From assembly GCA_029891385.1 (NCBI GenBank), contig CM057231.1:22599300-22663299 (forward strand): 64,000 nt of DNA, written 5' to 3'. Shown here one piece after another: positions 45,260 to 56,208 of this stretch. The notes beneath the pieces were generated by a model. That model was not told where the DNA came from. It saw nothing but the letters and a program-made list of their open reading frames with translations, and ran no database searches. Source of the DNA: Erythroxylum novogranatense. Lineage: Eukaryota; Streptophyta; Magnoliopsida; Malpighiales; Erythroxylaceae. Position 1 is the stretch's first letter. Every line of letters starts with the position of its first letter. Position numbers and translations under genes: made by a program.

Positions 45260-46753
45260 TGATCGGCGGTTTATCGTTCAATATTAAAATTGATCCCTGG
45301 AAACCGGTCAAATTAAATTTATACCAAGGATTGCAATACAGGATGCAACCTCGGTCGACTCAAGGAACCAATGCATCAATCGATCCTAGACTAGCCTAAT
45401 GTTTGAATGATGCATGCAATTAAAGCAATAGAAGGGGGTTTTGATTTGATTAATTAGAAATTAAACTAAGCCAAAATAAGAATAAATGTTTTTAGAATTT
45501 TTAGAAAACCAAATGATTGAAATTAAACAAGTTTGAAGTCAAATTACTAAAACTCTCCCGAAAATGTAGCTCGGGTCATCATCGTTCAAATAATGTCAGT
45601 TTGAAATCCACTAAGTTTCAAAATAAAACCTTAACAACTCGTTAAGTCCAAGAATTAATTAATCAACTCGATTAATTACAACTTGTTAAAACCCTTAGTG
45701 TATGCATGGATTGATTAATGCATTAAATCAACCAAATAATAACACAACCAATTCAATCAAACACAACTAAATGATTAAATTAGTTAATGCAATCATTTAA
45801 CCGATATACATGAACTCCATGTATTTAAGCACGAGATTCAACAATAGTCAATCCATAACACAAATCAAAGTCTAACATCCTACTAAACTATAGCAGATTC
45901 AACCAGAAATATATTGCAAAAATACCAACTCGGATTGTGCAAATACATTACTGAAATCCTAAACTAAGATTGATTACCCCGTGTTTAGTTCTGGAACTCC
46001 AACCCTCGCAACATTTCAGAAGACTATGAGCTTAGCCACTCATGACTACGGACGACTCCATCATTGTTGAAGTATCACCAAGACCATGCTCAGACGGCGA
46101 ATGCGGAAGAGTAGAGATGAAGGAAATGGCTGCATGATGATCGCACTGTGACTAAACTCAAATCAAACACAGAATGAGAGACTGTTAGATCAAAAACAGA
46201 CAACAGAAAAGAAGAAAATGAAGAAAACTGGAGAAGACGAAGAGAAGAGAAAACGAAGAACTCTTTTGTAGGCGACCCCTCCTCTCATTTGCCCTAAATG
46301 GTAAGGTTTTATAGGGGCTGTCTTGGGCCGGGCCTGAATAAAGTGGATACTTTTGCCATTTTTGATCCGGGTCACCCGACATTCGCCATGGCGAATGATC
46401 GTAGTTATGCTGGCGAATGAATTTGGTCACTCGTCGCGTGAATGAATTAAACACCATTAATTAGCATGGCGAATGGAGAGTCTGATTCGTCCCAACGAAC
46501 TCGCGGCGTGTTGACTTCTTAATTGTTGACTACTTTGGTACTACAAAATACAACCCATTTGCAGTATCAATTGTCCCAATAAAGATTATGCAGAATTAAT
46601 GACAAATGACAACAAAATATTGACAATATGCAATTTATCAAAACTCAATGTGCGGGACCAAAATAAGCATGAAAATTATAGATCGTGAGTTAAACGGATG
46701 CATAATTACTAAAGAAAATGGGCCCGATTTATAGTATAAATTTGGTCCAATCA
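45260..46753 (-). repeat. Athila left (3') LTR
   Basis: 1494 bp. It matches 53414-54894, differing mostly by one- or two-base gaps and changes near CTGG, CAG and CG sites. It carries a 16-bp perfect palindrome at 46381-46396. Confidence 0.93.
46381..46510. repeat. ATTCGCCATGGCGAAT palindrome cluster in the Athila LTR
   Basis: 46381-46396 is a perfect 16-bp palindrome, followed by TGGCGAATGA, GTCGCGTGAATG, CATGGCGAATGG and CGCGGCGTG. The right LTR equivalent (54520-54660) keeps the motif with gaps (CGCCAAGGGCGAA, CGCCGAGGCGAA). Confidence 0.75.
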
Positions 46754-46768
46754 AATTCCCCCACACTT
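46754..46768 (-). other. Athila polypurine tract
   Basis: - strand AAGTGTGGGGGAATT directly before the 3' LTR. Similar tracts lie inside the element: AAGTGTGGGGAG at 47938-47927 and AAATGTGGGGAGG at 50173-50161. Confidence 0.85.
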
Positions 46769-48179
46769 AAACCTTTGTACTCCTGAACAAAGCTTATAAG
46801 AGTCAAAAAGGTACAAGAGTAAAAGAAAATTCTGCCCATGTTCAAACAATAACCAAAATTGACTCAATCCACTTTATCGTAAGTCGAACGCAGAAATTGA
46901 AAGAGTGCTAATAAAACAAACATTGAAAGAATTTAAGCACATGAGATTGAACAACGAGAGAATCACTCGGGATATGGTGTTTACGCCAACTCACTTGTAT
47001 AGTAGGAATATTTTCTCTCAATCTGCTTAGTACATCTCCTACCATAAGCTTGTATCAATTTTATTTCTCCACTACAAGGACTATCAATTTGAAAATCAAG
47101 AGGTCTTTCAGGTTGTAATGAGCGGAAGGCTAAATGAATGGATGAAGTGAAAGAAAGAAATAGTATGAGCATGCGATGAAGTGAGGAATTGATGTCAACA
47201 ACAAAACTAAAACTAGACACCGAGATAAATTGAATATACACACTTTTTTTTTTTGCTATCTCATTTTGAGATGCTAATCCCTTTGGGATACAACACATTA
47301 GTATCCCTTTTCGGGATACACAAGACTAACACTTTTTCCTTTTTCAAATTTTTTTTAAATTACAAAACATAGACTATCGACATCATCTTAATATGTATGC
47401 AAATGCTCATAACAAAAGGCTCAAGGAGCTAGCAAGGGAAAAAGTATTTAAGGGTTGGTGTTTGGGAAAGGGTTGAAAGAAGGAACGCTCTATCATATCA
47501 ACAAAATCTAGTCCATCAAGCTTTGAGTAAAACCTACACAAGTTCTAGAGAAGAATGGACTAAGTAGATGCACACACAAAAATATAGAAGAAAATTTTGG
47601 CTCAATATCCTTCCAACAAGGTTTTGTCTCAATGATCAATCTCAAGTCTTAAAACTTAAAATGCTACCTTGTTAGCATGCTCCCATTTACTTAGTTTTGA
47701 AAACTTCAAAAGTTAAAATTTTGTCGATCCAATTATCGCTCAAGAATGGAGAGCATTTTACAAAACTCAAGTATCAAGTTGAAACTTATAAATGCTTTGC
47801 ATGTAAGGCACAAAAGAACAAGTGCAGAAATTGTTTGATTTGGGGACCAAATTTATCGCTAAAGCAAGGCCACAAAATTATGCATAATGTTCTAAAGGTG
47901 TACAATGTAAAATATAAAGGGAATGGCTCCCCACACTTAAACATGGCATTGTCCACAATGGCAAAAATAGTAGGGCATAGAGGAGACCATAAAAACAGAT
48001 AAAATGAAATGTGGATATATCCTTAAACTCAAAAAGTGTGGACAAAATGAAGAATCCAAAGAACTAACTAAAATTACAACGAAGAAAAGAAAATACAGGA
48101 AAAACAATAACGATAAAAGAAAGGAAATAAACAATTTATACTATTCTCGGGATCAAGAGCGGGCGGATCAGAGAGGCAC
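46769..48179. other. Athila non-coding stretch between env-like region and 3' LTR
   Basis: No motif-bearing frame on either strand. It contains the internal polypurine-like tract at 47927-47938, which in this element class may mark an older 3' LTR junction. A 101-codon + frame at 47697-48002 is antisense to the element and shows no domain. Confidence 0.6.
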
Positions 48180-49330
48180 TGCAGAAGAGTCAGGGGAGGG
48201 AGTCGGAATAGGCAGCCCGAGGTGAGCCGCAATCATGGTCAAGATCGAGCGAGTGAACTCATGATCGACGGTCATCTGGGCCTCGAAAGTAGATAGTCGG
48301 GCCTCAAGTCAAGGACGTCTTGGCGCAGCAGAGCCACCTCAGAAGGAGCAGGTGGAGCAGAAGGAGGGGAAGACACGGGTGTAGAGATAGGAGGCGGAGA
48401 GGAAACAGGAGGAAGGACGGGAGGTGCGAAAGAGGGGGCTGGAGGGGATGGAGGGGAGAGGAGAAGAAGAGAAGCTGGTCGGGAGGTGGTGGTGGAATGG
48501 CACGTGGCTGTCCTAAACGGACATAGATAAATGGAGAGGCGGGGGAAGGCGAGGTCTATTTGGATGTTACAGGACTCGAAAGGCCCGGAATAAGTCAGAA
48601 ATGAGATGGGGAAAGAGGAGTTTATGTTTGGGGTTGGTGGCAAGGACACACTGGCGGAGGGCGGAGGAAATGGCGAAGCTAGGTCGATTGTGGTGGCCAT
48701 CATAAGGTGTATATGTCTGAGGCACTGCTCCTTTGGGATGTTGGTGAGGTGGAGGTGGGTAAAATGTTGTTACATATAAAATGTAACCATGGACGGGCTT
48801 GTGGAAGGAGATCGAACGCTGGATATAGCGCCGAGCCCCCGAGGTTGAAGCCACCGAGTACCCTCGTAGGCGTAGAGTACGAATGACGCCGTCGTCGAGG
48901 GGTATGTGATCGATCGCCTGAATAGGGAAAACGAGGGACAACAGGAGGTGGTAGTGCTCTCGGATTATGACATGATGTAAAAGCATCTGGAATAGAAACA
49001 CCTCGGAAGTTAATTCCGTAGGTGTGAGATTGACGGCATGGGTATAATGGCGCACAAAGGAAAGGTTGCGGTGGTCCGAGGTTAGGCGAGGCGGTCAACT
49101 CGAGTTGGAAGAGTTGACCTACAAAAGGGTTGGTAGCCGAGTAAGAGGAAATGATTTTTCTTTAGTAAAGTTTGGCTAGCAACTCGCGTGGCTAATCTGT
49201 ATATACTCGGGATCTGCTAGGTGAGAGGGAAAACGGAAGGTTGCGAGGAAGGAGAAAGGGTGTGATCGGAGGAAGAAGAGGATGGCTGCCGCTCCGGTGC
49301 GGTGGCTTGTTTCATTCTAGGCATGATCTC
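48180..49330 (-). pseudogene. Athila env-position ORF remnant, frameshifted
   Basis: Read on the - strand from about 49323 (MPRMKQATAPERQ) to 48180, in at least three frames. The C-terminal part (48703-48272) is Pro/Ser-rich with repeated PPAPS- and PPVSS-like stretches, then EVALLRQDVLDLR, a layout seen in the ORF downstream of pol in plant Athila elements. The middle part (49055-48567 and 49098-48700) is not recognisable by eye. The function of this ORF is not established. Confidence 0.45.
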
Positions 49331-50600
49331 GCACACACAAAAGTTAGAAATGCATAATTCATCGACAAAATCATACTGTAATCAAGTCTTTTAGCCATTT
49401 GCCGCAGCCTAACAAGATCATTATTGCGGCGAGAGGAGACTTCGCCATTCGCCGCAGCCAATCGGGATGTTATTGCAATGAATCGGTACCTTCGTTGCGG
49501 CGTAACAAAGACATTCGTCGCAATGAGCTGAAACCCTAAGTTCATCGCGGCGAATGGCGATTCTATGACAAATACACGAACAACGTCATTGCTTGCCTTA
49601 AATCTAACGAATAATAACGAAAATGGACAAGAGGAAGGAATAGAAACACTTACGGAAGGGTGAAACGCAGTTGGAAGGGATTTGAGGAGAATGGAAGCGC
49701 AAAACAGCAGAAGGCACGGAGAGGACTACGGCGAGGCGGCGAGGAAAGCGCGAAGTGAGAAGGAAAGGGAAGGAAGAAGAAGAAAAGAAGAAAGAGCGGA
49801 GACGAGAGGACGCGAGAGAGGAAAAGACCAAAAGGGCCTCGGACAAAAGAGAAATCCAACGGTCCGTAAGGGCAAAAGTCCTTATTCGCTGCGACGAAGT
49901 TGTCGCTAGCATGGCGAATAAGATGAAAACCCTAGGTTAGCCGCAATAACAAATGATGCTCATTGCGCTAACCACCTGAAACAGATCACAAGATCTAAGG
50001 ATTCTACTCGGTTTGCACAATCATTCAATTAATCATCCCAAATATGAACCATTTTCTTCAATCTAATTATGCTTCATTAGGAGAACACAGAGCTAACAAA
50101 GGGAAACATTTTATTCAAGCGAAGGAAATCCTACCTACTACTCTAATTCTATGGTTTGATCCTCCCCACATTTAAACAATATAATCATGTTCAACAATAT
50201 GCACGTTGGTATAAAACATAGCACAATTATATAGTAAATGAAGGAAAGAGAAAACCCGCACTCAAGGTGGGTCTTGTAGCTCGGGATGGACGATATTCGA
50301 TATCCAAGCTCCACCAAGCAGCCTTGGTTGCTAGTCGCCCACGTCCATACTGCACCTGATGTGCTCTGCAAAATCATCAAAGGAGAAACTTTCCCCAAAA
50401 ATATTGTCATGGTAGGAGTCAAAGTTTCTACAAATTCGTAACAAGCATCGTCAATCACCACATCAAGCATGTTGACACCAAGCAAGGAATAATCTTCATG
50501 GGGTGCTTCATAGCTTCATACATGTTGAAGCTAACTTTTGATCGCCCACTTCCATGGTGATCTTCCTTCCTTCATACTAATCATAGTACTTACTGTCCAA
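49331..50600. other. Athila interior without recognisable coding
   Basis: RT, RNase H and integrase would be expected to begin here on the - strand, but none of their motifs is visible. 49385-49560 is another patch of CGCCGCAG/TTCGCCGCAG motifs, 49680-49860 is GA-rich, and a polypurine-like tract is at 50161-50173. A - frame at 50485-50138 (115 codons) has no recognised domain. Confidence 0.6.
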
Positions 50601-50960
50601 GAAAGGGACGCCCAAGGATCGAGAAGTGTAATGCACCACTTCGAGGTCATGTCCAACACGTAAAATCCGCAGGAAACACTAAGCCTTTGACCGACCGAAT
50701 GTCCTCAATAATTCCCACGGATGCCTAAATGACCTATCGCCTAACCGGAGAATAACAGATGTGGGCTTAATACTCTTCACTCCCAAGGTCTTATATATCG
50801 ACTCGGGCATCACATTTATCGCTACCCCTAGATCTAGTAAAGCTCACCTATGGTCACTTTCCCTAATGTGCGGATGGTAAAAGATCCGTGGTCCCGACAT
50901 TTTACTTGGTATTTGTGGCTTAAACAAGGCTGAAACATTCGAGCTCACCTGCACTCTCTC
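50600..50960 (-). pseudogene. pol: Athila aspartic protease remnant
   Basis: On the - strand around 50850-50700 the frame reads ALLDLGVAINVMPESIYKT and then PTSVILRLGDRS. This matches the Athila retropepsin, where D-L-G-A-S-I-N is normal; here the residues after D-L-G are changed. Cut by small frameshifts on both sides. It follows gag in the right order. Confidence 0.75.
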
Positions 50961-51499
50961 ATTGGGCCTAAACTTCTTCTTATTTGTACACGATCCTTTA
51001 AATATTTAGCGAGGTCGAACTCGCTTTACCAAATCTAGCAAAGGCACATTCACTTCCACTTTCCCAAACAAGTCAATGATTTCTTTTCATGTTGTTTTTC
51101 TCTAAGCGCTTGCTCATCAAATAAGAGTTTGGAAAAGGAAGGTCTTGTATACTTACCTCTTTACCTTTTTGGATTGCCTACTCATTTCTCCATCTTCACT
51201 TTATCTGTGGAACTTTCTAAAGTAGTTCCCTTGTTCTTTGAGGCTTGCTCCTCTCTCTCGTAAGCTCTTCTTCCCTCACACTTTCTCGATCTCTTCATCT
51301 TATCATGTGGTGGAGGTACTAGCTCACACTCAATCTCATCTTTACAAATCTCATCTTCTTCGAGGCTTGAACCTTACTTGCTTCCACCCCGAGGGCTATA
51401 GCATTCAAACTCTTTGGGTTAATCACCGTGTTAGAAGGAATGGATCCGCTACTCTAGCTTGGTTGTCACTCAAATTATTAGACAATTGAGTGACATATG

Positions 51500-52920
51500 A
51501 GTTTAGGTTCTCGGCCTTGGTTTCCCATTGATCCATGCGTTTCTCCAAGGCACTAAAGCGGCAGCATTTTTAATGAGTCCTGTTGGATGAGGTTTGCGAT
51601 GGCGTTGAATTGATTTCTTTGTGGAAGTTCGTTCCTCTTCATCAACGCCATCATACCACGCAGCAGCTTGGTTGGTGTCCTCCTTGGGTGGCGGTGGTTA
51701 TTGCATCGTCAACGCTTGTTGATCCTGAACTGGTTTGTAGATTGTCCAGCTCCACTCCCTCTGCTGAAAGCGGTTTGGTGCTCTTCCTCGCTACTCCTCC
51801 AACTAAAATTTGGGTGGGATCTCCATCCTCATTATATGTGTTGGAATACGGGTCCCATTTTGATCCCGTCTACCTTGATACATCACGGAGACTTCTTCAT
51901 ATCCGCCAGACAAACACTTGAAATGTGCATCATCGACCCACAAGATTCGCAACTAGGTGCCACTAGTTCATGGAAGTTGATGGGCGATGCATATTCAAAT
52001 TCTTCACTCCGCCGTGATTGAGGATAACCGAAAGTTATCCGATGTTCAAAAGAATCTACCTTCGATTCCGTGCTCTCCATCCTCTTAGTTTGAGTGACAT
52101 GGCTCCCACTTCATTCACATTCCCGAATCGCGGACACTATATCGTTGATGATTCAGGCCATTCTCTTAATCAGGGCCTAAGCTTCGGCGCGTGAGGTCAA
52201 TCAATGAACCTCCCGACGCAAAGATCCAACATCCCTTTCTCTTGATTCTTCACCCCATCATAAAAATATTGAACCAGCTTGTTCATCGTGGATCCGATGA
52301 TGGGGCACCGAGACAACAGATCTTGAAATCTGCTCCAAAAATCATACAGGACTCGTCATAATCTTGTTTCGCGTAATATATCTCCTTTCTCATTGACGAC
52401 GCCCTAGAAGTCGGAAAATACTTTTCCGTAAAAGCTTTCCGTAAGTTGGCCTAACTGTGATAGCATTCGCAACATGCCTTGGGAGGCTCATGTACCACTC
52501 CGGGCCTTTCCTTCTAACGACAAATGGAAGACTTTCCACAAAGACTGGTCCAGATGTGCTCCTACAGCTTCATACTCGGATGATCATGGTGAGGGCCTCA
52601 AGATGCATGTAGGGTCCTCTCCGTTAAACCGTGAAATTTGGGGAGAGAGTTAATCAATAAACCTTTGACTTCAAATTTACATCGGGTTAGGGCAGCAGGC
52701 GATGAAAGGATCGTGAGTGTACGTCCGAGGTTGTAGCTTCTCGGATGGTCCTACGCCCGATGTTCGCATTGTTGTCATCTACGCGCTCCTCGTCACCGCT
52801 AAGACCGTGATTCCATCTCGGGGTGGTTGACCGATATTCTTGTTGTTCACCATCTCGATTCTAATCGATCTAGTGTTCTAAGTCTTTCTTGCTCTCTCTT
52901 GTTCTTCCTAAGTTGTCTAA
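51500..52920 (-). pseudogene. gag: Athila gag remnant
   Basis: Capsid-type gag on the - strand. Around 52460-52270 the frame reads KYFPTSRASSMRKEI, YAKQDYDES, FQDLLSRCP and NKLVQYFYDGV, the Athila retrotransposon gag pattern. A C-x2-C-x4-H-x4-C zinc knuckle (CESCGSMMHISSVC) lies at 51951-51910. Many one-base gaps break the frame. The + strand open frames at 51238-52021 are antisense shadows. Confidence 0.75.
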
Positions 52921-53034
52921 GGTGTCGCCAATTTCAGGTTGAAATGAACTAGCCTAAGTCTACGGGCATGCACAAGAGAAGTTCACCTAAGATAGCTCAC
53001 TAAAACGACAACGGATAGCAAGGCTTCATTCACT

Positions 53035-53160
53035 CAAGTTATTTGCGACGTAAGAACTCATTGCGCGAATCGAATAAATCAGAATGTTATTTGCGGCTAA
53101 TATAAACTCACCGCAATGACGGATGAACTCATTGTGATTTAATGAGGAACTCGTCACCAA
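53035..53160. repeat. Decayed CG-rich motif patch in the Athila 5' leader
   Basis: Repeated variants such as TTTGCGACG, TTGCGCGAATC, TTTGCGGCTAA, CACCGCAATGA and CTCGTCACCAAG, resembling the palindromes of its LTR after CpG loss. Lies between gag and the primer site. Confidence 0.45.
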
Positions 53161-53390
53161 GAAGCCTGAACATAAGCAAGGCAAATGTAATTAACTTAAA
53201 ATTACGCACAATAAACAAGAACAATCAGAATAAACACTTAAAACAAAGCGTAATGAAATAACAAACAGGATTAACACTAAAACACTTAAGGTAAGCAGAA
53301 ATTAAATGAAATTATGCAATGCAAACAAAATGCAAACAAAAATTAAAATCAAAACAAACACCGCTAACCTAGAGAACCAATTAATTTGAT

Positions 53391-53408
53391 TCCCCGGCAA
53401 CGGCGCCA
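53391..53408 (-). other. Athila primer binding site, tRNA-Asp
   Basis: - strand TGGCGCCGTTGCCGGGGA, complementary to the 3' end of tRNA-Asp, the usual primer of Athila elements. Five bases after the 5' LTR. Confidence 0.9.
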
Positions 53409-53413
53409 AAATT

Positions 53414-54894
53414 TGATCGGCGGTTTATCGCTCAATATTAAAATTGATCCTCGAAACCGTCAAATTAAATTTATACCAAGGATTGCAATACAGATGCAAC
53501 CTCGGTCGACTCTCAAGGAACCAATGCATCAATCGATCCAGACTAGCCTAATGTTTGAATGATGCATGCAATTAAAGCAATAGAAGGGGTTTTGATTTGA
53601 TTAATTAGAAATTAAACTAAGCCAAAATAAGAATAAATGTTTTAGAATTTTAGAAAACTAAATGATTGAAATTAAACAAGTTTGAAGTCAAATTACTAAA
53701 ACTCTCCCGAAAATGTAGCTCGGGTCATCATCGCTCAAATAATGTCAGTTTGAAATCCACTAAGTTTCAAAATAAAACCTTAACAACTCGTTAAGTCCAA
53801 GAATTAATTAATCAACTCGATTAATTACAACTTGTTAAAACCCTTAGTGTATGCATGGATTGATTAATGCATTAAATCAACCAAATAATAACACAACCAA
53901 TTCAATCAAACACAACTAGGCGATTAAATTAGTTAATGCAATCATTTAACTGATATACATGAACTCCATGTATTTAAGCACAGTATTCAACAATAGTCAA
54001 TCCATAACACAAATCAAAGTCTAACATCCTACTAAACTATAGCAGGATTCAATCAGAAATATATTGCAAAAATACCAACTCGGATTGTGCAAATACATTA
54101 CTGAAATCCTAAACTAAGATTGATTACCCCGTGTTTAGTTCTGGAACTCCAACCCTCGCAACATTTCAGAAGACTATGAGCTTAGCCACTCATGACTACG
54201 GACGACTCCATCATTGTTGAAGTATCACCGAAGACCATGCTCAGACGGCGAATGCGGAAGAGTAGAGATGAAGGAAATGATTGCGATGATCGTCGCCTGT
54301 GACTAAACCTGAAATCAAACACAGAATGAGAGACTGTTAGATCAAAAATAGAAAACAGAAAAGAAGAAAACGAAGAAAACTGGAGAAGACGAAGAGAAGA
54401 GAAAACGAAGAACTCTTTTGTAGGCGGCCCTCCTCTCATTTGCCCTAAATGGTAAGGTTTTATAGGAACTAAGGGCCGGCCTGAATAAAGGATACTTTTG
54501 CCATTTTGGTCCGGTCACCCGACATTCGCCAAGGGCGAACGATCTGAGTTCGCCGAGGCGAATGAATTTGGTCACTGTCGCAAATAATGAATTAAACACC
54601 ATTAATTAGCCGCGAATGGAGAGTCTGATTCGTCCCAAATAACTCATGGCGTGTTGACTTCTTAATTGTTGACTACTTTGGTACTACAAAATACAACCCA
54701 TTTGCAGATCAATTGTCCCAATAAAGATTATGCGTAATTAATGACAAATGACAACAAAATATTGACAATATGCAATTTATCAAAACTCAATGTGCGGGAC
54801 CAAAATAAGCATGAAAATTATAGATCAGGAGTCGACAGATGCATAATTACTAAAGAAAATGGGCCTGATTTATAGTATAAATTTGGTCCAATCA
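53414..54894 (-). repeat. Athila right (5') LTR
   Basis: 1481 bp, partner of 45260-46753. Compared with it, CCTGG is seen as CCTCG (53449-53453 against 45295-45299), CAGGATG as CAGATG, and other CNG sites differ by short gaps. Confidence 0.93.
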
Positions 54895-54899
54895 ACTTC

Positions 54900-55035
54900 C
54901 AATTCCATCCATCTAAGCAATAAATCCTCTAATCATTGACATGCTAATTAAACTTTAAACAAAATAATTTATCGAGAAAAACCACATATTCAAATCACTT
55001 CATACTTAAAATCACTAAAAATTTGGGGCGCAACA
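54900..55035 (-). repeat. Tekay2 right (5') LTR, end piece
   Basis: Continues the LTR after the Athila element and matches 37939-38077; ends GGGGCGCAACA before GAAGC. Confidence 0.92.
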
Positions 55036-56208
55036 GAAGCCTATGAATTAGACAAGTGCACTTGACTCTTAAAAGACCACCTCAAACCCATATAAACATG
55101 CATTTCACATAATTCACACATAAACGCCCAAAATGGCATTTTTCCGAAATCACATATTCTAATCTTTTTCACTTAAGAAACAATTTTTCAAAAGTTTCCA
55201 CAATGTGTTTACATACAAAAGACATCTCATACAAGTTTAAATCATCACAAAGAGTAATTAATTCAAAATTTGAGAGTCATAGGAAAGCATTAAATGACAT
55301 TTATTAAAGGCAATTAAGTAGTTTATTAACTCAATTATTAAAAAGTCACCCACCTTAATTTCTTTAGCTTTAATCTTGGTCAATTAGCCTTTCCTCTAAC
55401 TCCAATTGCCTCTCTTGACCTTCATCAAGCACAATAATCCCATGTTAATATGAGATATCAAAATTGGAAATTCTAAAGAAAGGAAAGCATGAATTAAAAC
55501 CTACATAACCTTACCTATGCCTTTTCTAAGCTATTAAAACCAAAACCCATATATAAAACCAACAATTTTCGAATTTCTCTTACCTTAGAAGCCTCCCACG
55601 AAAATGCCTTTTTTTTTCCCTCTAATGGAAGATTACACCTTCCCCTTCCTCTTTCCTTCTTAAAAAAAATCTTAAAAACACCTTTCTAAAGCAAGAAAAG
55701 TCAAAGCCCTAACCTCTCTTCTTCTTCTTCTTCTCTCCCACCGAAAGCCTCTCTTCCTCTCTTTTCTTTGATAATTTCGTAAGCCCCTCTTTCTAAGGAC
55801 TTAACAAATTGTGTTTCTTAAACTTAAAACCTATGCCTAAAACGTTGTAGTTTCATTAAATCTCTTCTTTTCCTTGCAATTTTCGTGGCTTTCCTCATTC
55901 CTACCGACCTTATGCCCATTTTCTTCTTTCCTTTTGTTTTAATGGCCAAAGGACCAAAGTAGCCCTCCTTGAAAGCTTTAAACCTTAAAAACATAAGTAA
56001 TCTTCCTAAATTACCCTTACACCATCTTATTCCTTTAAATTCTAACAACTTATCAAACTCTAATTTTTAACTAAATTCCTTCATTTAATTTCTATTAACT
56101 TAGCACTAAAAACCTCAAATTATTCCAACCAAAAGAAAATTATCAAACTAAACCTCAAAATAAAATAAACAAGCTTATTTACTAAGAAAAAGGAATCGGG
56201 GCCCAACA
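55036..56208 (-). repeat. Tekay1 3' LTR, piece 4
   Basis: Matches 63169-64000 of the right LTR and continues about 0.5 kb further, so the right LTR should end near 64450. It holds a donor-like AAG|GTAAGAG (- strand, 55583), a GA-rich leader (55765-55700, - strand) and ends TCGGGGCCCAACA. Confidence 0.92.

Larger units (their letters stand above)
45255..54899 (-). mobile_element. Athila-type gypsy element, pol apparently deleted
   Basis: The element is 45260-54894 (9635 bp) with ends TGATCGGCGG and GGTCCAATCA, flanked by ACTTC on both sides. LTRs: 45260-46753 and 53414-54894. The primer site matches tRNA-Asp, as in Athila. On the - strand gag and protease remnants can be read between 52900 and 50600, but no RT, RNase H or integrase motif follows. 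Instead there is an env-position ORF remnant (49330-48180) and three polypurine-like tracts. The interior is 6660 bp, shorter than usual for Athila elements. Small gaps are frequent. Confidence 0.88.
35479..55040 (-). mobile_element. Tekay2: Tekay/Del-like gypsy element, nearly intact gag-pol
   Basis: The element is 35484-55035 on the - strand, flanked by GAAGC at 35479-35483 and 55036-55040; the empty site is at 63169-63173. Left (3') LTR 35484-38077, polypurine tract, gag-pol, primer site, right (5') LTR 42957-45259 plus 54900-55035. Without the Athila element in the right LTR it is about 9.9 kb. Compared with Tekay1 it is much better preserved: one frameshift and a handful of stops in the whole polyprotein. 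Confidence 0.93.

Noticed and set aside
48320..48526. Arg/Gly-rich + strand frame as a nucleic-acid-binding protein
   Set aside because: It is the antisense of the Pro/Ser-rich end of the env-position ORF.
51238..52021. Three + strand open frames as genes
   Set aside because: They are antisense to the Athila gag remnant, which is identified by its capsid motifs and zinc knuckle on the - strand.
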